Shown here one piece after another: positions 1 to 9,946 of a DNA stretch of 64,000 bases. The DNA is from Ascochyta rabiei (taxonomy: Eukaryota > Ascomycota > Dothideomycetes > Pleosporales > Didymellaceae). The stretch spans positions 682,001 through 746,000 of the forward strand of contig NC_082405.1 of NCBI RefSeq assembly GCF_004011695.2. The letters run 5' to 3'. The position numbers and the translations under genes were made by a program. The stretch's first letter is position 1, and every line of letters starts with the position of its first letter. The notes beneath the pieces were generated by a model. That model had not been told where the DNA came from and did not search any database. It was given only the letters and a program-made list of their open reading frames with translations.

Positions 1-471
1 GCGTACCCCGAAGACCGAAAATGCCGCGCGTTCCTTGAATTCTGCCGCGAGGGCGACTACAAGGCAATCATCGACATGTTACAAGATGATGAGGTGGATG
101 AGGTGGATGAGGACGAAGATGAAGAGATGGGCGACGATGACCAGCCGGATAAAGAGGTCGGTATTGACCGATTGTTGAGGTACCAGGACCCTATTGGCGA
201 GATGCAATCAGGACTCCACGCTGCTGTCCAGGCTCAGAGCAGGGAGGTTGCGTGGCTGCTGCTACTGCTGGCTAGTAACCTGGATCTCATGCAATTTCCC
301 CCTGAGGTCTTCCAGGAAGCAGCAGCAATGGGCATCATGAGAGGACTCACAGAAGACAAGGTAGATATTAGGAGTCTGAAGGACGCGAACGGCAAGTTTG
401 CGGAAGACTACGCGAATGAGATCGGTGGTGTTTGGAACGGGTGGACGGGAAACGGAAGGCTGTCGATATGA
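1..471 (+). CDS. 3' end of an ankyrin-like protein gene (5' truncated by window)
   Basis: The reading frame is open from the first base and ends with TGA at 469-471, so the gene starts upstream of the window. The visible 156 residues begin with a helix-rich stretch resembling an ankyrin repeat turn (CRAFLEFCREGDYKAIIDML), then a strongly acidic Asp/Glu linker, then a second helical pair around GLHAAVQAQSREVAWLLLLL that also looks ankyrin-like. The C-terminus ends WNGWTGNGRLSI. Ankyrin repeats mediate protein contacts; nothing here gives a specific partner or enzyme activity. I cannot say how many repeats lie upstream. The assignment rests on repeat-like spacing only, so treat the family name as tentative and the coding status as likely. 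Confidence 0.6.
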   Translation, partial: AYPEDRKCRAFLEFCREGDYKAIIDMLQDDEVDEVDEDEDEEMGDDDQPDKEVGIDRLLRYQDPIGEMQSGLHAAVQAQSREVAWLLLLLASNLDLMQFPPEVFQEAAAMGIMRGLTEDKVDIRSLKDANGKFAEDYANEIGGVWNGWTGNGRLSI

Positions 472-776
472 GCGCATGTACATTTGGATACACTGGATTG
501 AACGCGGTGGGCAGCCACTGCCTGGTTGGAAGGTCGTGGATATCGAGATGATGTAACGAGCATCACATTTAAGGCTCCAGAATCACATTGCTGTGCAGTG
601 ATCGATTCGAGTGCCTTGCTGGACATCGAAGCTTTTATTGTTGAATACCGCTTTGCAAATAAACACTCGACACGTGATCGACACGTCAGGAAACACGCTA
701 GTAGACGCGTAGATATTGACACTTTCGATTCAGGTCCTGACAAACAACACCGTCTCGTCGTGCTCCAACACTCAAC
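472..776. other. intergenic region between ankyrin-like gene and SUB1
   Basis: This holds the 3' flank of the upstream gene and the promoter of the SUB1-type gene. Open frames here overlap real coding sequence in wrong frames. I see no RNA gene or repeat. Confidence 0.5.
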
Positions 777-1413
777 ATGGCGGGCGGCTCCAAACGTGGT
801 GGCTTTCGAGGAGCCGGCACTGGCGGCTATAAGAGAGGCTACACCAAGAAACGCTCACCTAATGATGAAGACGAGGCGCCTCGCGCGAGCAAGAAGTCCA
901 AAGGTGACGAGGACGAGGAAGAAGATACAGCGCCTCTCGTTCCAAAATTGCAGATTGACGACGATAACAATCCGTTTGTTGCAGTAAGCCTTCCTGCACA
1001 TGGGTTAAAGTCGAGACACTAACCAACATAGATCAACAACAGCAGCAAGCGACGTGTAACAGTCAGCGACTTCAAAGGCACTACACTAATCAGCATTCGA
1101 GAGTACTGGACAAATGAAGGAGGTGAGCTGAAACCCGGAAAGAAGGTATCAAATCTGATCACTCGTGGACGACCTCAGTTGTTGACAATTACAGGGCATC
1201 TCACTATCAGTAGAACAGTACAATGCGCTCCTTGCTGCCGCGCCAATACTCGAGTCTGTGCTTCGCAAGAAAGATATCGAGGTTGCACGACCAGACTACG
1301 AAGCAAAACTCGACGCCACGGCACCAGTCGAAGAAGCAAAGGAAGGACAGCAAACTACTGCAAAGGCCGACGACGACGACAATGACCACGAAGGTGACGA
1401 CAAGGAAGAATAG
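777..1413 (+). CDS. SUB1: SUB1/PC4-type ssDNA-binding transcriptional coactivator
   Basis: Three exons, 777-983, 1032-1145 and 1195-1413, join in phase to a protein of 179 residues. The introns are 48 and 49 nt with GTAAGC..TAG and GTATCA..CAG ends. The N-terminus is Gly/Arg/Lys-rich and then acidic, typical of a disordered arm. The core from about residue 72 reads [20 protein letters not shown], followed by [20 protein letters not shown] and an [17 protein letters not shown] helix, which is the PC4 fold: a beta sheet that grips single-stranded DNA followed by a dimer helix. The tail is Asp/Glu-rich. In the family this protein binds melted promoter DNA and assists RNA polymerase II initiation in the nucleus. 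Splicing is needed to build the domain, because no single reading frame carries it. Confidence 0.9.
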
Positions 1414-2903
1414 CTCCATGCAATTTGAATGATCTCAATGGCACTGCCTGACGTCTGGCCTATGCCGGAAGCGCTAGTTAGAAGGGACGGGATATTGTGG
1501 ACGATGGGTTACGCGAATTGACACTTCTCAAGGTGTATAGTGCAGTATGCTGGCTATCTAGGGAGACAATCATGCACAAGGTCAGTACTACCGTGACAAA
1601 CACGTTGCACGTGGGTTTGTCTACCTTGCAAGTGGACAGCGGGGCGTTCACCTCTACCGTCCGCCAATCATCAGGGCCTGCACTAGGCGTTTTAGCAAGT
1701 CACATTAATTTGGATCCTGTTCCACCGTAATAGACGTGGAACTAGTGTGGATGGATTGCTGACAGCAGACCACGTGGGATATGTCCAATTTTTCGAGAGG
1801 CGCCAAGTTGGATCGGTATTGCCAGTCACCTTACTATATCGAGCAAGTATTGGTCTACGCACCTCGATAGAGTCTCGCGGGAGCAACAAGCAATGACTGA
1901 GTCTTTGACACGCCTGCTATTCATCTTCCATCTGCTACTTACAAGGTTTATCACTGCTTGTCGGCCATACCGCAGCGACAGATCTGTCACTCTAAGGAAT
2001 GTGAAATGCGACCAAGAGAAGCTTTGAGTGAAAGTATTGCGCATACATCATACTGACGGACGAGTTGCATCGTTCCTGGCATGGCCACCAAGGTCGTCAG
2101 TATCCGAAAGAGTCCACTTGCATTAGACCTACTGTCATGCTACCTGTATGTTCAAAATCCCTGCCAACAGAACATACGATTTGGTCTTGGCAAATAGATT
2201 GATCAGATGGACTACACAGCTTCCAGACCCTATAGTCTATACAAAGGTTACACATCAACTGCTTGAGTCTATGCTCCTGCACCGCAGGACTGTGTGAGCA
2301 CCGGTAGAGCAGCTCTGACCAGCTATAGCGATCAATTCGGCAGCTTACAGCACAGAAGTGGAGCGAAATGGTCGGGTCATGTCAGCTACCGACCGGAAGG
2401 ACACCCAGCCATCCGCGTCAGTTCAACTGACCAGTATTGTAAGCCTTCGCCAAAGCACACTCAGGTAAGCAAGCCCACTCATGTGAGGTTCTCGTAAGTC
2501 GTAACAGTTCATTCCTTCACCAATGCGACATCCAAGCATAGTCGTTCGCGTATCACCATACCCCTTCGATCATGCTGGCTACGATCACGAAACGAAAAGA
2601 TGTCCTCGCCAGATGCTACATCTCCTCAGTACCGAACGGCAGTAAGGGATGCCTGCAGGAGGGTCGCGAAGCCGAGAATGCGCCGGAGAGACCTCCGGTC
2701 CGATGCAATGGTGCTTGCAAACTAGTCCTAGTAATATCCCATTGAATTCCAGTGAGCGAGGTCTGGAATGGAAAGACCTTGTCTGTAACGCGGATTGACA
2801 ATCGCGAACAGAGGATACGAACGCTGCAGCTAGCAGTATATAATCGAAAGAGCAGGACAATGACTCGGCATCGCAAGCCTTCGACAGGCACACAATCGCT
2901 ATA
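1414..2903. other. 1.5 kb gene-free stretch upstream of the repeat protein
   Basis: Only short open frames without recognisable domains occur on either strand. A TATATAA element at about 2837-2844, some 65 bp before the ATG at 2904, is a plausible TATA box for the downstream secreted-protein gene. I see no tandem repeat or RNA gene. Confidence 0.45.
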
Positions 2904-5900
2904 ATGGGTTCCACGCTTAAGGTGTTTCACGCCTTGTCCATTCTTTCTCTCGTTACTCCCGGAATCAACGCAGCTCCGGCTGGTGCCAAGCTCGAACTCA
3001 AGGCCTTCAAGAACGTCGAGAACAAGATCTACAAGCGACAGGATGCTGGCGGTCTGCTCGACACTTGTAGCTACTGCCCGGTCATTCGGAGGTTATCAAG
3101 TTACCTCCCTGAGGAAGTCCAGGAGCAAGCGGACAACCTCAACAACCAACTGAGGGATCTCATTGCCGCTGTTGGTCCTCAGCTTCCTGGTGGTATCCCT
3201 GCTCTGGACAGTCTCCTTAACCCCCAACAAGGAGGTCTGCCCACTGACATACTCGGCGGAGGGTTATCCGGTCTTGGTGGACTTCCCATTGTTGGCGGTC
3301 TTACTAGTGCTCTTCCTACAAATATCCTCGGTGATCTTCCCGTCCCAACTGATATCCTTGGTGGTATTTTACCAGGCGCCGGCCAAGGCGGTCTCCCGAC
3401 TGACATCTTGGGTGGTCTCGCAACTGGTCTCCCAACTGATATCCTTGGCGGACTTGCCACAGGTCTTCCAACTGACGTTCTAGGAGGTCTAGTACCTACC
3501 GACGTTCTAGGAGGTCTTTTGCCTACCGATATCCTTGGTGGCCTCGCAACGGGCCTTCCAACTGGTCTCCCAACTGATATTCTGGGCGGTCTTGTACCTA
3601 CCGACATCCTTGATGGCCTCGCAACAGGCCTTCCAACAGGCCTCCCAACTGATATTCTGGGCGGTCTTGTACCTACCGACGTTCTAGGAGGTCTTGTGCC
3701 TACCGACATTCTTGGTGGCCTCGCAACGGGCCTTCCAACTGGCCTCCCAACAGATATCCTGGGCGATCTTGTACCTACCGACGTTCTAGGAGGTCTAGTA
3801 CCTACCAACGTTCTTGGTGATCTCGCAACTGGTCTCCCAACTGACATTCTCGGGGGCCTTGCAACAGGCCTCCCAACGGATATCCTGGGTGGCCTTGTAC
3901 CTACTGATGTTCTCGGTGGCCTCGCAACGGGCCTTCCAACTGGCCTCCCAACGGATATCCTGGGCGATCTTGTACCTACCGACGTTCTAGGAGGTCTAGT
4001 ACCTACCAACGTTCTTGGTGATCTCGCAACTGGTCTCCCAACTGACATCCTTGGGGGCCTTGCAACAGGCCTCCCAACGGATATCCTGGGCGATCTTGTA
4101 CCTACCGACGTTCTAGGAGGTCTTGTACCTACCAACGTTCTTGGTGATCTCGCAACTGGTCTCCCAACTGACATTCTCGGGGGCCTTGCAACAGGCCTCC
4201 CAACGGATATCCTGGGCGGTCTTGTACCTACCAACGTACTTGGTGATCTCGCAACTGGTCTCCCAACTGACATCCTTGGGGGCCTTGCAACAGGCCTCCC
4301 AACGGATATCCTGGGCGATCTTGTACCTACCGACGTTCTAGGAGGTCTTGTACCTACCAACGTTCTTGGTGATCTCGCAACTGGTCTCCCAACTGACATT
4401 CTCGGGGGCCTTGCAACAGGCCTCCCAACGGATATCCTGGGCGGTCTTGTACCTACCAACGTACTTGGTGATCTCGCAACTGGTCTCCCAACTGACATTC
4501 TTGGGGGCCTTGCAACAGGTCTCCCAACGGATATCCTGGGCGATCTTGTACCTACCGACGTTCTAGGAGGTCTAGTACCTACCAACGTTCTTGGTGATCT
4601 CCCAACTGGTCTCCCAACTGACATCCTTGGGGGCCTTGCAACAGGCCTCCCAACGGATATCCTGGGCGGTCTTGTACCTACTGATGTTCTCGGTGGCCTC
4701 GCGACGGGTCTGCCAACCGACGTCCTTGGCGCCCTCGCAACAGGCCTCCCAACTGATATCCTGGGCGGCCTTGTACCTACTGATGTTCTTGGTGACCTTG
4801 CAACAGGTCTTCCAACTGACATCCTGGGCGGTCTTGCTACGGGCCTCCCTACTGATATCCTGGGCGGCCTTGTACCTACTGATGTTCTCGGTGGCCTCAC
4901 AGCGGGCCTTCCAACTGGCCTCCCTACTGATATCCTGGGCGGCCTTGTACCTACTGATGTTCTCGGTGGCCTCGCAACGGGTCTTCCAACTGACGTCCTT
5001 GGCGCCCTCGCAACAGGCCTCCCAACTGATATCCTGGGCGGCCTTGTACCTACTGATGTTCTTGGTGACCTTGCAACAGGTCTTCCAACTGACATCCTGG
5101 GCGGTCTTGCTACGGGCCTCCCTACTGATATTCTCGGTGGACTTGCCACAGGTCTTCCGACTGACATCTTGGGTGGCCTCGCGACAGGTCTCCCCACGAA
5201 CATTGTTCCGGGTCTTCCTACCGATGTACTTGGTGCAATCGCAACAGGCCTCCCGACTGACATTCTAGGCGGACTTCTGGGCGGACTTCCTGCCACACCC
5301 CCCACCAACACCACAGGTGGCCTCTTGGGCGTATTGCCAGCAGTCAATAGTCTTCTGAGCGGCGCAACAAGCGGTCTTCCTGTCGTCCCCGCGGTTCTCC
5401 CCGCAGTCACAAGTCTTCTGGGAGGTCTACCGGTAGTTGGCGGACTCCTCGTAGGCCCAACGAGCGCCCTTCCCGCTGCCCCCGCGCCCACGGGGCTCTT
5501 GGGCGGCCTACCAGCGGCCGGCGGTTTGCTTGGTGGCCTTTTAGGCCCAACGAGCGCTGTCCCCACCGCCCCCGCAGCTGGAGGACTTCTGGGCGGACTC
5601 CTCGGTGGACTTGGAGGCGCAACGAGCGCGGCTCCCGCCGCCCCCACCGCCCCCGCAGCTGGAGGACTTCTGGGCGGACTCCTAGGTGGACTTGGCGGCG
5701 CGACGACCGCTGCGCCCGCCGTTCCCACAGCGACAGGTCTCTTAGGCGCACTCACCCCGCCCAAGACCACCGTGCCCCGGATCATCCAAAGCGGTACGAT
5801 AGTGGACAAGGCATACAACTGGTCCTTCTATAATAACGGTGCTGTTCAGGTCGAAAAGAACTTCCTTTTCCCTAGACAGGGCATCCTCTCTGGTCTCCTG

Positions 5901-6071
5901 CCCGACCGGACCTTCTCCGGTCTGTTCGTCGACGGTCTGCACATTGGAGACCACGTCGTTCCTTACCCGCCGAGCTACCTGCCTCTTCTCTCCGGTGTTA
6001 AGCTCCCGCTTATTTCGAGCTTGCTCAGCACTGTTCCTGATGACGATGCTGAGGACACTGGCAAGAGATAA
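2904..6071 (+). CDS. secreted nested-repeat protein, LPTD(I/V)LGG family, 1055 residues
   Basis: One uninterrupted exon. Residues 1-23 form a signal peptide (hydrophobic core FHALSILSLVTPGINA, likely cut before APAG). A dibasic KR at about residue 45, in KIYKRQDAGG, looks like a Kex2 site. A short region with a CSYC pair and an amphipathic helix follows. From about residue 112 to 790 the protein is almost entirely repeats of two modules, LPTDILGGLATG (12 residues) and LVPTDVLGG (9), plus N/D variants. A Gly/Leu/Ala/Pro-rich zone with GGLLGGLLGGLGG blocks comes next. A unique C-terminal domain of about 85 residues contains AYNWSFYNNGAVQVEKNF and ends in KR. I know no characterised relative; surface, cell-wall or matrix roles are conjecture. 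The long open frame on the opposite strand (3179-5818) results from the repeat codons and is not a gene. Confidence 0.85.
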   Translation: MGSTLKVFHALSILSLVTPGINAAPAGAKLELKAFKNVENKIYKRQDAGGLLDTCSYCPVIRRLSSYLPEEVQEQADNLNNQLRDLIAAVGPQLPGGIPALDSLLNPQQGGLPTDILGGGLSGLGGLPIVGGLTSALPTNILGDLPVPTDILGGILPGAGQGGLPTDILGGLATGLPTDILGGLATGLPTDVLGGLVPTDVLGGLLPTDILGGLATGLPTGLPTDILGGLVPTDILDGLATGLPTGLPTDILGGLVPTDVLGGLVPTDILGGLATGLPTGLPTDILGDLVPTDVLGGLVPTNVLGDLATGLPTDILGGLATGLPTDILGGLVPTDVLGGLATGLPTGLPTDILGDLVPTDVLGGLVPTNVLGDLATGLPTDILGGLATGLPTDILGDLVPTDVLGGLVPTNVLGDLATGLPTDILGGLATGLPTDILGGLVPTNVLGDLATGLPTDILGGLATGLPTDILGDLVPTDVLGGLVPTNVLGDLATGLPTDILGGLATGLPTDILGGLVPTNVLGDLATGLPTDILGGLATGLPTDILGDLVPTDVLGGLVPTNVLGDLPTGLPTDILGGLATGLPTDILGGLVPTDVLGGLATGLPTDVLGALATGLPTDILGGLVPTDVLGDLATGLPTDILGGLATGLPTDILGGLVPTDVLGGLTAGLPTGLPTDILGGLVPTDVLGGLATGLPTDVLGALATGLPTDILGGLVPTDVLGDLATGLPTDILGGLATGLPTDILGGLATGLPTDILGGLATGLPTNIVPGLPTDVLGAIATGLPTDILGGLLGGLPATPPTNTTGGLLGVLPAVNSLLSGATSGLPVVPAVLPAVTSLLGGLPVVGGLLVGPTSALPAAPAPTGLLGGLPAAGGLLGGLLGPTSAVPTAPAAGGLLGGLLGGLGGATSAAPAAPTAPAAGGLLGGLLGGLGGATTAAPAVPTATGLLGALTPPKTTVPRIIQSGTIVDKAYNWSFYNNGAVQVEKNFLFPRQGILSGLLPDRTFSGLFVDGLHIGDHVVPYPPSYLPLLSGVKLPLISSLLSTVPDDDAEDTGKR
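3238..5270 (+). repeat. coding tandem repeat array with 36-bp modules and 225/273-bp higher-order units
   Basis: The array lies inside the secreted-protein gene. The basic 36-bp unit encodes LPTDILGGLATG and alternates with 27-33 bp units encoding LVPTDVLGG. Blocks of these repeat again: the 225 bp starting near 4081 recurs near 4306 with about two base differences by eye. A segment starting at 4741 recurs at 5014, a 273-bp spacing. Both periods are multiples of three, so copy number can change without breaking the frame. Confidence 0.9.
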
Positions 6072-6140
6072 GAAAAGAGAAGGGAAAAAAAAAAGCTCCC
6101 TGTGTGAACCTGGTTCTTGAGGTGGATTGAAGGATCGTGG

Positions 6141-6177
6141 TTATTGCTGTTGCCGTTGCTGTTGCCGTTGCTGTTGC

Positions 6178-6214
<37 letters not shown>

Positions 6215-6216
6215 AG
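6141..6216 (+). repeat. GTT-GCC / GTT-GTC microsatellite
   Basis: About 75 bases of trinucleotide-type repeat (TTGCTG, TTGCCG, then TTGTCG units) lie just 3' of the secreted repeat-protein gene. Confidence 0.85.
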
Positions 6217-6400
6217 TGTTGATGTCATTGCTGTTCCTGCTACTGTTGTCTTACCATGCATGATGTATCGGGGCGGTGCACACGTACTGTACTGCCTTGC
6301 TGTAGTTTTCCGCGCAACAGAATGAACGAGTTTGACGAAGCGGTTTTGTTCTTCGCCAACGTGAAATCCTCGTCTTGCGTCACCGAGTGCCATCTTTGCT

Positions 6401-6426
6401 CCCCCCCCCCCCCCCCCCCCCCCCCC
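6401..6426 (+). repeat. homopolymer C(26) tract
   Basis: Twenty-six consecutive C residues are followed directly by alternating GC. Such tracts can form quadruplex or i-motif structures and are prone to length error in sequencing. Confidence 0.9.
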
Positions 6427-6685
6427 GCGCGCGCTTCATCCATCGTCGGTATGCAGTCCTTTGACAACCGTGGGCGGCAGGACTGACACCAAACGCCGAT
6501 CAAGACGCCGACAGTTTGTTCCTGCGCTAGCTGCCTCGCCAATGCACGCGCGCGGCTTGATTCGCGGCTGTAGCGGTTTTCAATCACGGTATACCAGCCG
6601 ATCACACCCTTGCCTCGAGGGGACGCTGATGATGTTCGGTGGCGTGTATCATGGTAAGGGTATCAGTACTGACAGCGAGAAGGAA

Positions 6686-6708
6686 AAGAGAGAGAGAGAG
6701 AGAGAGAG
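6686..6708 (+). repeat. GA dinucleotide microsatellite
   Basis: About eleven GA units lie within a purine-rich stretch that continues to about 6740. Confidence 0.85.
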
Positions 6709-7145
6709 CAGAACGAGAGAAGGAGAAGGAGAAGGGGAAGCGGGTGATGCAAAGAATACTAGCATTACTCCAAACTGCCTCGACGAGGTAACTACCAATA
6801 CGATATGATATGATAAGTAGCCAGTATCTCCATACCTCACCTCGCATCTTCTTCATCTTCTTCATTCCGTCTATAGTCTCCGTCTTTCAAAAAGGGTAGA
6901 AATGGGGGTGGGGGTATACAAAACTGCCAATGCAATGTCAGATTCAGACTCAGATTCCATACCTATCTCGACCCAATCGCTGCCCTTCGTCTGTTCATGT
7001 GCGTTTGTGTTTGTGTTTTCCTATTCAGAGTTCCGTTTCCTTCCTTGCTCAGTCCAACGTTGCGCATTATATCCAAACCTCGTAACTCATCGACGGCGTC
7101 ATAGCACGTCACCCGCGCTGAAGTGAAGTGTGTTTACAATCACTA

Positions 7146-9182
7146 CTACTCCTGCTGCTGCTGCTGGGCGTTTGCGGGGTTCGAGGCGCCGAATAGCCCG
7201 CCGAACCAACTCTGTCGGTTCGCGGCTTTGCGCGCCTTGCTTGCTTCTTCCTCGTTCTGTACCAGGCGCAGGGGGCGCATGCCCTTGCCCGTCATGGGAC
7301 CGGACGTGTCGCTGCGCTCTAGCCTGCCGCGCGGAGGGGAAGGAGTGTCGACGTGCCCGCTTGCGCCGCCCGAGGTCGTGGTCGTGCCGCTCATGACACT
7401 CGCCGTGTCGATTTCGCGGTCCTCGGGGATATTCTGTTGGCCCGATGCGGCGCGCGAGGTCGGGTTGCTAGTATTTTGGCCTGCGATGGGAATCCCGAAG
7501 AATGAGTTCCTGGGGCTCACTAGACCGGGAGATGTTTGGCCGGGTGTTGCGGCTGGTGGGGGCATGCGGTACATTGTGTTTACTATGTTCGCAGCGTCGG
7601 GCAGGATCGAGGCGCTCCTTCTGTGAGGGTTGCCGCCGCTTGGGGCGCGCTGCGAGATGGGGATGCTGGGCGCGGTGCTGGGGTCTTCGTGGACTGCTGC
7701 TGCAGAGGTCGGCGGGCCCATGATGGATGTTGGGCGTTGTTTGCGTGGACCTGCGCCGACGACGGATTTGGCACGCTGGAGGAAGCCGGCTGGTGCTTCG
7801 CTTTCCTTCTCTGGCGGCGGTGGGGGAAGGTCCTTGTTGGTGTTGGGCTTAGCAGAGTCATCGAGGTCGTTGCCTAGTACAGACTCGAAGCCCTGGTGTG
7901 TGAGCAGACGGCCGATGATCTTGTTGATGTAGAGCGTCAGGGCCTTGTTCTGATCCTTCATGCTGTTGACCTCGGCTTCGAGCTTGCGAACGAGCTCAAC
8001 ATCAGGCGCCTCCTCGGCAGACTCGAGTTCGTCCGCCAAACTGGTGGACGGGCCGTTGCGGGAGGGTGCGCGGTCTTCAGTGTGAGAAGACTCGCGCAGG
8101 AAGTCACCGCGGCTCAGATCGCCGTTCAGTGTCTTCTCGCCAAGCAGCAGCTGGAAGCTCTCGTTGTCTTCCATCAGCCTGGCGTTGGTCATGCGCGTCT
8201 CAAGGAGCTGCTTTTCCAGCTCGCGTGTGCGGCCACCGCCGGCATTCTCAACCTCCAGCATCTTGACCTGGTATTCGGCGAGCTCGAGGCGCAGATCTTC
8301 GATGATCTTGTCCTTCTGGTGGATGAGCTTCGAGTTGTTGCGCGAGTTGCTGCGCTGGACCGAGTTGGGCGGCGCAAAGTTCTCGAGATTCTGCGACGAG
8401 TTTGTGCGTGAGGGGTTGTTGCGGAAGCTCGCTGTGCAAAGGTCAGTGTCACACGAACACGCTGCTGGGCACAACTTACACGCACGCGACAATGGGGCCT
8501 CGCCGTCATCAACACCCTGGACGTTCTTGGTAGCCATGGTTTCCTTCAGGCGTTGAATCGTCTGCTGCAGCTCTTCTTCGCGTGTCTGCGTGCTCTCCTT
8601 CTCCTTCATAGCCTGAGCACGCTCGGCCTCATAGATGCCCTCGAGCTCTCTGTGCTGCCGTGTGATTTCTCTCTTCTCGTTCTCCAGACTCTCGACCTTC
8701 TCCTCTTCCTCGTGAGCGCGCTCCTCGAGCTTCGACTGCTCGGCGTGGGCATCGTCTAGTCGTGCATTGAGCACCTCGATCTGCTTCTGGCGCTCTTCAG
8801 CCTCCGTCTCCGCCTTCAATAGGCGCTCCTTGAGATTTTGCAGGAAGGCCGCCTGCTCGTCTGCAGCGGCGCTGTCCTCCTCGGTGGGGCTGTCGACCTG
8901 CGACGAGTTCCTCCTCAGCGCCGAGGGCGGAGCTGGCTTCTTCACGGCAGCACGTGCGGAAACGGGCGCGCCGTTGGCTCCTGACCGCACAGATCGTGTC
9001 CTGTTGACGCCGGTGGCGGTGCCGTTCGTTGTTGGCGTGGATGAGCGCGCAGGCGTGCGGTTTGCCGCAGCAGGCGAGGACGGTGAGACTCTCGAGGGGG
9101 TGCTGCGTGCAGGGGTGCCCGTGGCCGGGGGTTTGTTTGCTGTCGCTGTCGACATGTTGTGTAGATTGTGTATGGTTGTCAA
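7146..9182 (-). CDS. coiled-coil protein of unresolved family
   Basis: The minus-strand frame encodes 678 residues if read through, or 662 after removing a likely 48-nt intron at 8432-8479 (GTAAGT..CAG), which is in phase and stop-free. The N-terminal 100 residues are Ser/Thr/Pro/Ala-rich with many RTPARSS-type basic motifs, as in disordered microtubule- or polarity-associated tails. Residues about 115-230 and 290-450 are heptad-rich coiled coils (KERLLKAETEAEERQKQIEV; RLELAEYQVKMLEVEN). The segment RLMEDNESFQLLLGEKTLNG is distinctive. The C-terminal 200 residues are Pro/Ser-rich and end with a poly-Gln run. The start may be the first Met or Met10. A cytoskeletal, spindle-pole or septation role is possible, but I do not recognise the family with confidence. 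Confidence 0.75.
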   Translation of the reverse strand: MTTIHNLHNMSTATANKPPATGTPARSTPSRVSPSSPAAANRTPARSSTPTTNGTATGVNRTRSVRSGANGAPVSARAAVKKPAPPSALRRNSSQVDSPTEEDSAAADEQAAFLQNLKERLLKAETEAEERQKQIEVLNARLDDAHAEQSKLEERAHEEEEKVESLENEKREITRQHRELEGIYEAERAQAMKEKESTQTREEELQQTIQRLKETMATKNVQGVDDGEAPLSRACKLCPAACSCDTDLCTASFRNNPSRTNSSQNLENFAPPNSVQRSNSRNNSKLIHQKDKIIEDLRLELAEYQVKMLEVENAGGGRTRELEKQLLETRMTNARLMEDNESFQLLLGEKTLNGDLSRGDFLRESSHTEDRAPSRNGPSTSLADELESAEEAPDVELVRKLEAEVNSMKDQNKALTLYINKIIGRLLTHQGFESVLGNDLDDSAKPNTNKDLPPPPPEKESEAPAGFLQRAKSVVGAGPRKQRPTSIMGPPTSAAAVHEDPSTAPSIPISQRAPSGGNPHRRSASILPDAANIVNTMYRMPPPAATPGQTSPGLVSPRNSFFGIPIAGQNTSNPTSRAASGQQNIPEDREIDTASVMSGTTTTSGGASGHVDTPSPPRGRLERSDTSGPMTGKGMRPLRLVQNEEEASKARKAANRQSWFGGLFGASNPANAQQQQQE

Positions 9183-9946
9183 GGGTAGTGTTGTCGCAAG
9201 TCACACCAATGCGGCCCAAAAAGAAGATCAACCGACTCGTGAATCTGCCAACGGCGGTCCACGGGCAATCGTCGCGGCTGTGGTGCTTGGCTTGCTGCGT
9301 TGGCCCTCGTACAAGACGTGGAACACTTGCTTTTTCCTCAGTCGCTACTCGTCGTGGTATAGCTGAGCAAGAGTGACGTTGAGTGAGGTGAGTGCGTCGA
9401 CGAGCGGCGACTGTGTGTTTACAGAAGACCAAATAACCCCGTATCAGTCTAACAGGGTAATGGCAATCACATGGGGCAGCTTAATTTCACGCAAGCAGCG
9501 CCAGTCCACCGCCATTAGAGTTCCCTGCGTGCATGCGCCAAGCCCCTTGGACATGCCGCTGCCCTCCCTGTCAAAACCATGCATCCCCCTGTCCACTCAC
9601 AACGGTCCAAGTGACAGCGCAGCACCCACGGAACGCCCTAGCAGGGCTGTTTGAGCTGTGGAAATTGCTCTGGGTCGTGCGCCGGGAAAAGTGGCTGCTC
9701 AACAGCCGCGATGAGGATGACGATGACGATGAGGATGAGGATGAGGAGGGTACCCGTGGCATTGGCTAGCTGGCCAAGTCACGTTTTCGGCGTATCGACC
9801 ACGCTGTTCTGGATCCTCACGTGCTCTACTAGCCAGCTGGCTAACCCCTGAAACACCCACGAGAGAAAGGCTCAACTGCTCGGCTCGGCTTGAGCCCTGA
9901 TGATGTTCTTCTATACCTATCCAATGCAACACTCTGTACAAACACA
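9183..9946. other. intergenic region between coiled-coil gene and PMR1
   Basis: This contains the promoter of the coiled-coil gene on the left and the 3' flank of PMR1 on the right. A short GAT/GAC/GAG-rich tract lies at about 9709-9748. No gene is supported. Confidence 0.5.

Larger units (their letters stand above)
6072..7145. other. gene-free stretch crowded with simple repeats
   Basis: This lies between the 3' ends of two convergent genes. It holds a GTTGCC/GTTGTC trinucleotide tract at 6141-6216, a 26-base C run at 6401-6426 followed by GC dinucleotides, and a GA dinucleotide run at about 6686-6708. Open frames here are low-complexity translations of those tracts. Confidence 0.7.

Noticed and set aside
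4123..5268. Plus-strand open frames in another frame of the repeat array
   Set aside because: These are periodic shadows of the same repeats (225-bp spacing) with no start context or unique sequence.
3179..5818. 879-codon open frame on the minus strand inside the secreted repeat gene
   Set aside because: It is the mirror of the repeats: the sense codons almost never give antisense stops, so the array is open in several frames. Its Arg/Pro-rich product has no signal or domain, and the plus strand has a proper signal peptide and unique ends.
6137..6605. Poly-Val, poly-Ala/Thr and poly-Gly/Pro open frames
   Set aside because: They are translations of microsatellites and the C run.
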